Shown here: piece after piece, positions 34,625 to 45,305 of the stretch | Numbering within the stretch: position 1 is the stretch's first letter | Layout of the letters: every line of letters starts with the position of its first letter | Source: Phlyctochytrium arcticum | Taxonomy: Eukaryota; Chytridiomycota; Chytridiomycetes; Chytridiales; Chytridiaceae | Reading direction: 5' to 3' | DNA: 64,000 nt | Assembly: GCA_025602905.1 (NCBI GenBank) | Contig: JAHLKI010000010.1 | Location: 844,260 to 908,259, forward strand | Translations under genes and position numbers: made by a program | The notes under the pieces: model-generated | The model's database searches: none | Told to the model about the DNA's origin: nothing | What the model saw: the letters and a program-made list of their open reading frames with translations, nothing else

Positions 34625-36187
34625 ATGCCAACAACCCACGCCCAAATCCACCCTTCATTCCGCAAATACCTCTCCCCCCTCCTGACGCCCTCCAAAACAA
34701 CATGGACACTCCTAGACGGTACTTCCGTCGGCGAAGACCATGACCGAGACTACACCCGCTTGAAAATGGGCTTGAACGCCTGTGGGGATGTCCGCCAAAC
34801 ATGTAGATTGCATAAAGTGTTGTATTTTGGAAAAATGTGTTAATGTTCGGGTATAGATATGATTGCATTCGATACGGGAGATCCAGGGTTTCCTCCCGAT
34901 ATCATCCCCGCCAAGTCGACAAGGACAGAAATCTCGCTATCCAACCTCCCATCTCTGATGAATTGGGACCCGGACAATGATTCCGCGTTAGAATCCGTAT
35001 TGGCCGAATTGAGCCAATCGTATTTGGTAAACCCTTAATCATGATAGTGTGTCTCTCGAGGCCAGTGTACTTATTCATTTAGTTTTTAGTGGGATCAGAC
35101 GACGTTATTGTCTAGACGCGGGCTAGTCCAATTACGAGCGGATGTGGAGGATGTTGCCCGGACCCACGTACGTTTTCTGCTGTTAACGTTTTTCTCTAGT
35201 TCAGTGGGATGATGACCACTGCCGTTTGTAGACTGGAATCGAGTTATGTATCACGACTCAACCCGGAGACGGCCAAAGTGTACGTCTCAACACAAACTAG
35301 TTCTCGACTTCCCCGCTCATGTCATGTATAGGTCCTTGTTCACATCCCTCTAACCCATACATCCACCACAACCGATTTTGGGGCACAAACTGTCCACACC
35401 ATGTCTGGTAAACTCCCCATCCCTTCATCCGAAAATCACATAACTGACAATTGTCGAATCTTAGCAACCCTATCAATACAATATACGTATACGGGGACGA
35501 CGACGTTATCCCGTGTTGACTCTTCTATCCGGTTCTGGAATGATACCAGAGAGTATTTACCCAAGGTATGTATACGTTCCCATCATATTCTGATTTATTG
35601 TAAATGTATGTTGTGTATAGCCCCGCCCCATGCCCAAATCCGAATCCTTGCAAACCTACATCGGGACCATGACGTCCTACCTCAAGTCCGTGCACGACAA
35701 AATTCTGTTATCAACCCGACACAGGCGCGAATTGGTTCAGGTGGCCGTTGCCAGTCTCGAGCAGTAATTACTGTTTTTAAAATGGGTGCGAATGGTTACT
35801 AATGAAGCGTGGCAGGAATGTGATTGAGTATGATGCGGCCGAATGGTTCTTTGCGACATTTTATTTTGAGAAACGGGAAGGGAAAAATCGGATCCGGTTT
35901 CTTGTCAATGGTAAGAGTGAAAAAAAACCCCCAATTCCCAGTCCTAATCCAACCCATCACTAGTTCACATCCCACCAGACTACCCGCACATCCCTCCCGA
36001 AACCATCCTCCAACTTCTTTCCCCTCTCCCATCATCATCATCACCCTCATCCGTCGACACCCCACCACCACCACCAGCACCTATCCACGTAAACATATCC
36101 TATAGCCATCCCCTAGCCGTGGACACTGTGCTGGACACGATATTGAGGGGTGTGGACGCGACGATAAACGAGTATTACCCGACTTGA
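34625..36187 (+). CDS. BABAM2: BRE/BABAM2-like protein (BRISC and BRCA1-A complex subunit)
   Basis: Nine exons: 34625-34781, 34857-35026, 35090-35167, 35232-35279, 35332-35407, 35465-35565, 35621-35763, 35816-35910 and 35964-36187; 1092 nt, 363 residues, against 383 in human BRE. The order of human BRE is kept: an N-terminal UEV-like half (AFDTGDPGFPPDIIPA, then LPSLMNWDPDNDSALESVLAEL), VLVHIPLTHT, then the second UEV-like half (RRELVQVAVASLEQNVIEYD, FFATFYFEKREGKNRIRFLVN, VHIPPDYPHIPPE). Known role: BRE is the scaffold that holds the BRCC36 K63-specific deubiquitinase with Abraxas/KIAA0157 and MERIT40. The first donor (GTGGGG) is weak and the first join is the least certain. The last exon holds a Ser/Pro/His-coding low-complexity insert. 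No other complex member is in the window. Confidence 0.83.
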
Positions 36188-37641
36188 TAGTTTGTGGAAT
36201 TTCCCACTACTCTTCTCATAAATAACAGACACCCACCACACCCCATCCTTCCAACTTCTTTCCGCCTACTTCATCATCCAGCGTCAACATATCGGGTACT
36301 CATCCGCTGCAATAGAGATGATATTGTGGAAGAACTATATCCGTGATGGAATTTCCCATCACCAATCCTAGCCTTCCTGTCCATCAGGCAACCCCCACCT
36401 GAACATACCGGTTACCCGCCCGTCGAGACAGTGGGGACGATTGATATATCCTCGATGGAATTTTCCACCATCAAGTTGTTCCATCCTGTCCAACAGGCGA
36501 ACGCCCATGTGTACATATCGGGTATTCATTGGTGGACACATTGGTACATTTGCGGCATTTGTTTAGCATGTCATTTCGCACACCCAGCACGTATATGGCA
36601 ATTTTCACCCACATGTGACTTTGATCAGGGTCTTGTTCAGTCAGACCCTTCCCACTCGTAGTCCCTCTTCTCACATAAGCAGCCGTGGAAAGAATAATAT
36701 GCTCTGCCTCTTGATGCTTTTGGATACTTTGCGCAATGGAATTGCCGAGGAATAGTGAAATACGCAGTTTTTTCTCCCACTTATCTTGGAACTCTGTCCA
36801 AAAGTCTTTCTTTCCTTTGGCGGCCTGCAATGGATTCAAGGATGGCCTTTTCGGGATACCATAGGACCAAAACTGTTTTCGAACTGACAAAGGTGGGTTT
36901 CCCACATGCTAAAAACTCTTGGACACTCAAGTTCAGGATACGTCCATCAGCGGGGTGATGGGAGGATGGGTCAGAGTTACGGTGGTGATCTTCATATCCT
37001 AGCTCCCAAAAAACTCACACACACAGCAGAAATCATTAACTCTACGAGTGCGGGGTAAGCCCAAAACAGAAACTTTTGAACGACGAAGAAAAAGTGATAC
37101 AATTAAGCTTCAGAGTTATGTACCGCAGCTATAATTGAAATAAAGGCAACACAATTAACTCTAAATGAAAGGGATTCGGTAAATTTCTAGTACCGTAATG
37201 CCGTAAGTGCGAAGGGAAACAAAACAATGAACTCGGTGAACTCGCGCATTGGCGACCAAACAACGACCCTTTTTATTTTGCATTGTCCGCTTGGACGGTG
37301 TCACCATGTAAAAGAATAGGGTGGATAAAATTACTATGAGGAATCCTATCATGAATACGATTTTATGGTTAATCCCGTGCTTCTTCGGGTATTACTGAGT
37401 AGAATACGGGATTTAGGATGAGGAATGACGGCTAAACTGGATTGGAACGGTTGGGGACGCAATAATTATCTATTACTGGAGATGTTTATGTTTTCCCAGA
37501 ACAGCACATCCGCTGGATTTGTAGCTGCAATAACAATCTTGGATCTTTGGTCGGACAATGTTGCAGGGAATACAAAATGCGTGGGGTTTGATTCCCCTCT
37601 CGGTAGGAATTTTGACGTTTTATCCTACTACAGATTTCATT
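36188..37641. other. Intergenic; degraded tandem copies of the BRE 3' exon, then no gene
   Basis: 36230-36640 contains three partly decayed copies of part of the BRE last exon and its 3' flank (see the repeat entry). A minus-strand frame at 36471-36905 (144 codons) overlaps this and is not recognisable. 36960-37641 is AT-rich and holds the promoter of the secreted protein gene. Confidence 0.5.
36230..36640 (+). repeat. Three decayed tandem copies of the BRE terminal exon/3' flank
   Basis: Each block repeats landmarks of 35990-36210: an ATCCTCCAACTTCTTTCC-like opening (well kept only in the first copy, 36245-36262), an AACATATC..GGTA.TCAT core (36291-36303; 36391-36404; 36515-36530), and a GATGGAATTTCCCA-like close seen after the BRE stop as GTGGAATTTCCCA. 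Approximate copies are 36230-36360, 36365-36475 and 36478-36640. Divergence is high, so boundaries are approximate and some similarity may be chance. Confidence 0.5.
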
Positions 37642-38704
37642 ATGGGAAGCCATTTCTTCGCCAAACATCAGTTGTTGGTCGTGTTGCTCGTCCTGCCCAT
37701 CCTCCTCGGATTGACTTTGAGCAACAATGTCGTCGTCGACAGCGCATGCACCTGCCACTCTGACGCACCCCTGACGATTACAGGCTACTTGAACGATTAC
37801 TTGAAGGACGTATACCCGAACTCCCACAACCGCCAATTTTCGCGAGTGTCCTGCAATTACGATGTAGCTGTCCATGACCGACACCCTGAAAGCCCTCCCG
37901 TCAAGTACAACGCGGTGGATCGTCCCGTGTTATAATAGAGTTTGGAAGTATATGAAGACGACTTACGGGGGGTGTCGTGTTGATCGTCAAATTCCAGCAC
38001 CCATAGGCCCCGGCTGTAAAGATTTCGGCGCACCAAAACCTCTGGTGGTCCAATTCGATTACGACATAGTCACTGGCTGGACCAACTACATGTCTGATGA
38101 TCGCTTCTACGGCCATTACCTGCAGTCCCTCGGCGCGTCGTATGAGGACTGGTCGGAGATCTCCGGCACCGCGTTCAAGACCAAGCGAGAGACAGTCTCG
38201 GACCTCTGTGTTTCGGTCGAGCTTGCCTCGCAGGGGGTCCGAGGTACACCCATGATCGGTAATGTCTATGGTTGGGATACTTTTCCCAATATGTGCGTGT
38301 ATGACTTTTTCAACAAGACGGGTTACGCCGCTGAAGCCGCGATATTGTACAATATCCTCATGCAAACAGCCGAAGACAATAAGCCTCCCGGCTCGATCGG
38401 TGTCAACTGGTTCAAGAACTGGTATTTGCCCTTGTATCAAGAACACAACAACACCATGTCGTTTCAATCCACTTACTACGGGCTCTTGTCCCAGTACTTT
38501 CCGACCATGCTGGAGGGGCTGGGGAGTGCACGTTACCTGCGACAAGCGAGTGTGGGAGAGTATGTGCATTTTATGAGTGCGGCGGTTGGACGGAGTCTGA
38601 CGGGGATGGCGAGTGTTTTGTTCAATACTGGATGGAAATCATCAGAATTTACTGCGGCCCGGACCACTTTTCCGGCCCTCAAGTCCATGTACCCTTACCC
38701 TTAA
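37642..38704 (+). CDS. Secreted Cys-containing protein of unknown function
   Basis: Exons 37642-37809 and 37868-38704 with a 58-bp intron (GTATAC...GATGTAG); 334 residues. The signal peptide is HQLLVVLLVLPILLGLTLS, then a Cys-containing start (VDSACTCHSDAP). The mature protein has spaced cysteines (WIVPCYNRVW, YGGCRVDR, GPGCKDFG, DLCVSVELA, NMCVYDFF), two or more NxT/S sites (FNKT, HNNT), and aromatic-rich stretches. Without the splice the two frames overlap out of register by one base, so splicing is required unless this is a frameshifted gene; intron length and phase favour splicing. It resembles extracellular enzymes in character, but I recognise no catalytic motif or family. Confidence 0.68.
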
Positions 38705-39349
38705 AAAAAGCCCCCATCTCTAGCATAATACCTTTCGGGGATGCGATTCAAATAATATACCCTTTCTTTCTTTGTATAACCAACCCCGAACCTGCCTTGA
38801 ACTTTTTCGGGATGGTGGGTTCATAAAATAAATGATAACCGGAACATAGTTTGTGGTGCGATATCGAGTTTCTGAGTCGACAGTGCTCCTGCCTTCCCTC
38901 CAATAATACTGCGCCCTGCTTTTATATGGACTTTTCGTATTATCTTTCAACAACCTCTTGCCTGAGTTCCAAGATTGTGGGAAGAAAAGACATGTCGATT
39001 TAGTCCTATGTAGTATCCCACAACACCAAATAATGTGAGAAATCTTCACACACGTCCCGTCCCCAAAAACCGATTTTCGTCCCTATACTCAGTTCACTAA
39101 AGGAGATGTCCAGCACTGAGTGCTTATACTACACAATAACTGTTGCCTCTGTTCAAAAAAAAAGTTTGTAGGGCAGAAAAAGGTGGCCCTCATGATGTTT
39201 GCCATACATGGGCCCTCCATTATTGATGTTCCATACTGTCAGCCCCCGCTCTCTTCCTACTCTCCAAGTAGCCATGTGTGTCCTTTCCCTGTCCATTCTA
39301 CACCCCTCCATGTCCTCAATCATTCATCAAACAAGCTATTTCTTACTAT

Positions 39350-39749
39350 ATACTCCCAATGGCTCAATATAGCCATTTTGGTGGCAAGAAATGCCAAAGA
39401 AAACGTATTGGCATGTCGTCCTACCCTCACACCACACACCCACCATACGTAACCAAGGCAATGACAAGTCCCTTTTCCAATATACGCGAAAATGGAGTGG
39501 GAATGTCCTACTGCGCACATAGACTTGGACACCCGTTGTTTTTCGCTCTTGGACCTGGCGGCTTGGATATACTCCCAATGGCTCAATATAGCCATTTTGG
39601 TGGCAGGAAGTGCCAAAGAAAATGTATTCACATGTCGTCCTAACCTCACACCACACACCCACCATACGTAACCAAGGCAATGACAAGTCCCTTTTCCAAT
39701 ATACTGAGTGGGAATGTCCTACTGCGCACATAGACTTGGACACCCCGCT
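39350..39749. repeat. Two-copy direct repeat, period about 218 bp
   Basis: Copies at about 39350-39537 and 39567-39749, both opening with TACTCCCAATGGCTCAATA and containing CCACCATACGTAACCAAGG and ACTGCGCACATAGACTTGG. Differences are about a dozen substitutions plus a roughly 10-bp deletion in copy 2 (the CGCGAAAATGG segment). No coding potential is common to both. Confidence 0.92.
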
Positions 39750-40899
39750 GGCGCTTTATATATATAGCTCCTCCCTATTGAAACTGAATACGGCACTTAG
39801 CTGTTATGAAACAAGCGAATGCGCGTGTAGTCCACAATATCTGATTTTCAGTTTCTTTCTTTGCACAGGTTTTTGTTGGAGAGAGAAATAAAATTCGGTA
39901 ATATCACCCGGGGATAATTGCGCACGCCAACTTCCTCAGATTCCTATTGCGGATTGCAAAAAAGTCATTGGAAAAGAACATTTTGTCCAGTACTCGGTTT
40001 TACACCTATAGAAAGGAAATCTGAGGATATGTCGTTCAACACATTAAAATTCAAAGTCATATTATATCGTAAGAGAAGAATGCGGATGGGTGTCTACGAT
40101 TTCTCAAATCGCTACGGTCAAAGCGTATTCGCCAATACTCGGACGCGGGAGCATACCTTAAAACCGTCGTCAAAAAACAAACAAAGGCCCAGACTCAAGT
40201 CAATCCGTGCCAGAGCGCATGCTGCGAGAAAAACGTGCTCATATATAACAGAGCGACATCAAGGGAATCGGTTCAACCCTATATTACTTACTGCGCAGGC
40301 TCGGTTGACTGGAGGACGAGTCGACAGATAGGACTCTCGTATACGAAATCGGTCACGATATAGCTAACCAAAGACGTTTTCTATACGCAAGCACCCCACA
40401 GTTAGACGCCGCCGTATGTGGTTTGAAAGAATGTGCGTTATGGCCCGGAGATATCACATCGATCATAAGGCAAAGTCGATCGTTTGTTGTTTTCAACATG
40501 AATGATATCAAGATCATCGACATGCACACCTCAGATATCGAGGGGAGTCGCTGGCAAGTCGCTGTGCGAGAAAAGACGGGCGAAACAAGTGCCCCCTGGT
40601 GCGCGAGTGCGCCTTCGTGGAAAAAGCTCTGGTTTATATTTTTGAGGTTCAGAAAGGAAACAGGGACCAGGAAGGTGCAGCAAATAAATATATTTTGACA
40701 TTGGGGAGCAAAGAAAAGATATTTGAAAAACAAAAAGTAAAAGTAAAAGGAAGACGAGCAGGTAACAACAACAATAGGAAAGGCAGGAGGGATGACCACG
40801 AGTATGAGATGTGTACGGAAAAAAAACGTCAATTATCGCACGCAGACAGTGCAAAGCAGTGCAACGCGTTATGGTAGCATACGCTAGGCGTGAGGGGAG

Positions 40900-42130
40900 A
40901 GTTAAAAAGTGACAAGCAGAGATGGAAAAAACTAAAACGACAGTTGGCAGCTTTGTCAGAGGTAAATATGGCAAATTTGGAGATGGAAGGAAATGAAATG
41001 ATAGCTGGTAGCTGCATGCCCGGAGTGTAATTAGTAAGGACAGTGATGGAAAGAAATAAATAGCAGATTCAACGGAGATGCCAGGCGTGCAATTGGACAG
41101 TTCAATGACTATAGTCAGGCAAAGGATGGAAAACAATAAAATGATAGCTGGCAAGCCTGTTAGATTCAAGCGGGAGCTTACTGCCCGCCAGGCCTGCATT
41201 GGAGAGTAAAGGGAGTCTAATAGTTGTAGTAAGACAAAGATGGAAAGAAAAACGATCACTGGCAGTCTGTTGTATTCAAATGGTAGGTAATGCACACCAG
41301 GCGTGCGATGGTGAGTTCAATGGACTATTGTAAGGCAAAGATGAAAACAAATGAAATGATAGCTGGCAGTCTGTTGGATTCAAGCAATAAGCTACGTGCA
41401 ATCGAGAGTAAGGGGGTCCAACAAGGCAGAGACCGAGAAAATAATATGTTAGCCTATCAGATTGCCAATGCCCGCCAGGCGTGCATGGAAAGGAAAAGGG
41501 GAGTTCAATAAATGAGAACAGAGATGGAAAGAAAAAGGATCACTGGCAGTCTAGTGTATCCAAAGGGTAGATAATGCACGTGCAATGGAGAGTTCAATGG
41601 CTATAGTAAGGCAAAGATGAAAATAATAAAACGATAGCTGGCAGTCTGTTGGATTCAAGTAATAGCTACGTGCAATCGAGAGTAAAGGGGTCCAAACAGT
41701 TAAAGTGGAAGGCAGAGACCGATATGGTAGCCTAACGGAAGCCAATGCCCGCCAGGCGTGCATGGAAAGGAAAAGGGGAGTTCAATAAGTGAGAACAGAA
41801 GAACGATCACTGGCAGTCTAGTATATGCAAAGGGTAGGTAATGCACGCCAGGCGTGTGCGATGGAGAGTTCAATGACTATTGTAAGGCAAGGATGGAAAC
41901 AAATAAAACGATAGCTGGCAGTCTGTTAGATTCAAGCGGTTAGCTAATGCCCGCCAGGCCTGCAATGGAGAGTAAGGGAGTCTAATAGTTATAGTAAGAC
42001 AAAGATGGAAAGAAAAACGACAAATGGCAACATGTTGTATTCAAATGGTAGGTAATGCAGCAATGGGCAGTTCAATGACTATAGTCAGGCAGGGATAGAA
42101 AACAATAAAATGATAGCTGGCAGTATGTCA
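40900..42130. repeat. Satellite-like array of about 12-14 degenerate units (90-110 bp)
   Basis: Recurring landmarks in order are GATGGAAA.A.AA, GATAGCTGGCAGTCTGTTG or GATCACTGGCAGTCTAGTG, ATTCAAG, AATGCCCGCCAGGCGTGCA, GAGAGTTCAATGACTATAG and TAAGGCAAAG. Two alternating unit types build higher-order blocks: 41239-41523 and 41524-41800 are about 280-bp repeats of one another, and 41126-41238 resembles 41893-42004. The plus strand is purine-rich. Weaker relatives continue to about 43100. This is a tandem array and not a CRISPR: units are contiguous, longer and variable. Confidence 0.85.
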
Positions 42131-43751
42131 GAAGTAAGAAGGAGCTATATTGCATGCCAGGAGGGCAAAAAAAAACCGTCGTCTGCTGGATACAGGTCCA
42201 GACCAAAGATCGAAAAAGTTTGGCAAAATCTTTCACATATTCGAATGGTTGTTCATGCATGCAACAGTGGGTTCAATACTTATGGGACATAGAGTTGCGA
42301 CCTTTCAGAATGACTAGTCGGTGTGAATCATCCGTAGAACAGATATTTTACAGTGTATATAAAACACCTCCATTTAAAATGGTCATGGGAAAGAAAACAT
42401 TTTGTCAGGATGTAAAATGCATGCATGCGTGCCTCGATCGATGGATAGCTTTCAAAAGAGAAAAGGTAAAAAGGGCCATGCCATAAATGTAACAGCTAGT
42501 GCAATAGATATGTTTGATTTGTTTGCCGGATTCAAAGGAAAAGACATGAAAACGATTACTGGCAATCTTATGTGAGGAAAGTGAAAAATGGCAAGTATTG
42601 CTTCAAAAGTTATAGCGAGAGAATAAAAAGCAGCTTTTTTGCTCGAATTTCAAAGGGTTTAGCAAAATGGAAAAAAATCTGAAAAAAAAGGTATAGGCAG
42701 AAGGAAACTGGTTAGCGAATGCAAAGCCCGGCGTGAAAATGGAGAGTTCAACAGTGATGGTAGGACCTGTAGTAAATGGAAAACGAGACTATCAGAAGTA
42801 TAAATGGCACGCCAGGAATGGCAGAAGATTGGTTCTGCTGGATACACAGATCGAAAGATGGGCATCCTACGATTGGAATACTTGATAGGCGCGCAATGGA
42901 CAGTCCCCAATCGCTATATATTGTAAGAAAGAGAGACATGGGGGAAGAAAAATAAAAAAGGTAGTTTAAATCACGGCAAGCACTGGATTACATCTCCAGA
43001 ACACGAATTGACATTTTGGCAAATCTCACCGATTCGAAAACGGTCGTTCATGCACGCTTAAGCATAAGGGGCGGGTTTCAACAGGTTACGGCAAAGACAG
43101 AGAAGGACACAACAAGAAAATAAAAAAAGGGTAGGTTGCGAGAATTTTAACCGGTAGTCGGTTGATTACTTGGTGTGCGAGACAGAAATGTAGATAGATG
43201 GAGAGAGAAGTTATAGTTCAAAGCCCAGTTAGACCTATTATCGTGCACAAAAGCTCAGTTTTTCAAGGGGAGGAAGTGTAAAGTCATGACTTGGTGGCAC
43301 AGTTGTTCCCATAGTTTTGATCTTCCCACATTTATGCCCGTCCAATATAACGAGAACACCATTCGAATGTGACTATAATCCACATTAGCAGAAGGAAAAG
43401 ACACTAGAATAAAAAGAATATTTTGCCAGGCCTTTTTCAATCATGGGAACAACTTTGCCTGATGACATGCCCTCAGGTGATTCCAATGCCCACTATGTTA
43501 CTTTTCCTTTCCTACCCTGAGGGTTTGCGTGCGTCTCTTCCGGGAGAACAACCCCATTCCTACCTTGGAGCGAAACCGTCTAGATGGGTTTGCAGTGTGA
43601 TTCTTAACACACACCCCCTCAACTGCAATCATCGTGGGATACGTTGAGGGATAGTCCGGTCCTGTGGCTTTTGTAGCGTGGGCGATGTATTGCTATGCTT
43701 TTACGACAATTACGTTTTGGCACTTGTAGTATGAACTTGAAACAACATCCT

Positions 43752-43858
43752 GCAAACGTTGCAATAGAACGTCCCCCCCCCCCCTGACTGATCAACGGAG
43801 CGTACCCGGCTACAGCAAACGTTGAGCTAAGGCAATAGCCCGTCCCCTCTGACTGATA
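43752..43858. repeat. Direct repeat flanking a 12-base C run
   Basis: Two copies of GCAAACGTTG...GCAATAG..CGTCCCC..CTGACTGAT lie at 43752-43793 and 43815-43858. The first contains a run of 12 C (43773-43784); the second contains only four C and a T, so the C run is a length expansion. No gene is nearby. Confidence 0.8.
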
Positions 43859-44618
43859 TGTTGAAGAGCACAAGCTACATATCCGCCTTTCCCTCCTTTT
43901 TTTTTGCAAATTCAACTGTAATACTGTAATCGGCTCATCATTGAGACTAAAACTTACAATGTGATTACTTGACCACCATGCAGGACCCAAATAAATTCAA
44001 TATATATATCACTTCCGGGTTCATTCATGTGAAACGAAATGGTGGTTTTGGCAGACCTGGGAGGGAACAAGAACAGACAGGTCCTAAAAGAATAGAGATG
44101 GCGTTGTAACAATCTATTATACAAGTCTGGGTTTTCTTTTTATCAAACCCCAAAACTAAGATTTCACACTAAGAAATATGATCAAAAGCTTTGCGTGGAT
44201 GAAACCTTTCTCCCACGATCCAAAATGATTGAAAGCAGCCCAAGATCATTCGTCTTCCCCGGATTCATTCAGTATACCCGCAGTGCGGTCAACTCCACTG
44301 GGTGAGTTTACTCCCCAAACCGTGATGATTCCACCACAGACCATAACTTTGACGAAACCCCCCACCATTTTGTCATATACCATCCTCCTTCAAAGATCAC
44401 TCAAACACTCAAGAATTTCCCCCCCTCAAAAAAGACAAATTGATTTGAGCAGTTACATACCATGAGCAGACCTAACCATTGAGATAAATCGCAGTGCCAT
44501 CATTCCCTATCACCAACATTGCTGACCTTCCCCTCCCGAGCCTTCCTGCTATAGAAACTTTTTTTTTCCTGCACTGTTCCGTATCGACAAATTTACGGTA
44601 CTATACCTTCATTTTTTC

Positions 44619-44643
44619 AAAAAAAAAAAAAAAAAAAAAAAAA
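44619..44643 (+). repeat. 25-base A homopolymer
   Basis: A run of A at 44619-44643 preceded by a T run and followed by GAGTCGG. No retrotransposon frame or target duplication was seen beside it. Downstream, CCCACACTCTCCCCTTAACT is directly repeated at about 44672 and 44734. Length may be uncertain from sequencing. Confidence 0.8.
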
Positions 44644-45305
44644 GAGTCGGCCAACTCACTTTGGTTCTTCTCCCACACTCTCCCCTTAACTTCCCCATCC
44701 TTCTATTTTTCCCTCCAACTCGCCTTTTTTTCCCCACACTCTCCCCTTAACTTCCCCACCCTGGTATTTGTTTTTCTCAAAATTTCCGCTGTTGGTTGCC
44801 AAAGGCTCTATTATCGCATTACTCCTTCCTCCCGCTTATACTGTCATTGACTCTCTTACCCTCAACTTTTTCCTGTCTTTCCATCCCTCTTCCTGTCCCA
44901 AGTCTTGTCTACCAAAATGATTAAATGGGGACCATTTACAAAATCATTCATTACTGTAAAAAGACCCGGAATTTCCCACTGCGCCATTGGGCCCGCAGAG
45001 TTGCACCCTCTCTCCACATAAAAGGCAACTCACTCATCCCACTCCCAAAAAAACTCACACACCAACACACAAGATATTTGAAGAGAGAAAGAAAGTATAT
45101 GACGATGAATTTAAAAAAACTATGCAGGAACAAAAAAAACAAAAATGGTATACAGAAAAATAAAAGAGGAAATCGCTAGTCTTTAGACTTTTAGCAAAAC
45201 AAAAGAGAGGATGGTATAACACAAGTGTGTGAATGCGAAAAAAAAAAAATGCTTAAAAATATATACTTGAAAAAAGAGAAAAAAACACCAAGAGATGTAA
45301 AAAGC

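Larger units (their letters stand above)
38705..45305. other. Gene-poor 6.6-kb tract of tandem and dispersed repeats
   Basis: No gene is supported on either strand. Frames here are low-complexity or repeat-derived. The structured parts are listed separately: a 218-bp-period direct repeat (39350-39749), a satellite-like array (40900-42130, degraded to about 43100), poly-C and direct repeats (43752-43858), and a 25-base A run (44619-44643). The long minus-strand frame at 40531-41295 is a product of the purine-rich satellite. Confidence 0.7.

Noticed and set aside
36471..36905. Minus-strand frame of 144 codons
   Set aside because: It overlaps the decayed BRE copies, shows no domain and no splice partner. 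An Arg/Lys-rich look alone is not support.
37846..37925. Frameshift interpretation of the secreted protein at 37642-38704
   Set aside because: A 58-bp intron with proper ends at 37810-37867 restores one frame in phase 0, so a frameshift is not needed. A 34-nt alternative intron was judged too short.
40531..41295. Minus-strand frame of 254 codons with hydrophobic stretches
   Set aside because: It lies across the purine-rich satellite and its Leu/Ser/Tyr/Cys composition is what the complement of GGAAAGA-type repeats yields. The repeats themselves explain it.
40900..42130. Regularly spaced repeats considered as a CRISPR array
   Set aside because: Units are 90-110 bp, contiguous and degenerate, without identical short repeats separated by unique spacers, and the locus is eukaryotic.
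44494..44850. Plus-strand frame of 118 codons spanning the poly-A tract
   Set aside because: A lysine run from the 25-base homopolymer plus a Phe/Ser/Pro-rich remainder from CT-rich DNA; it is not a gene.
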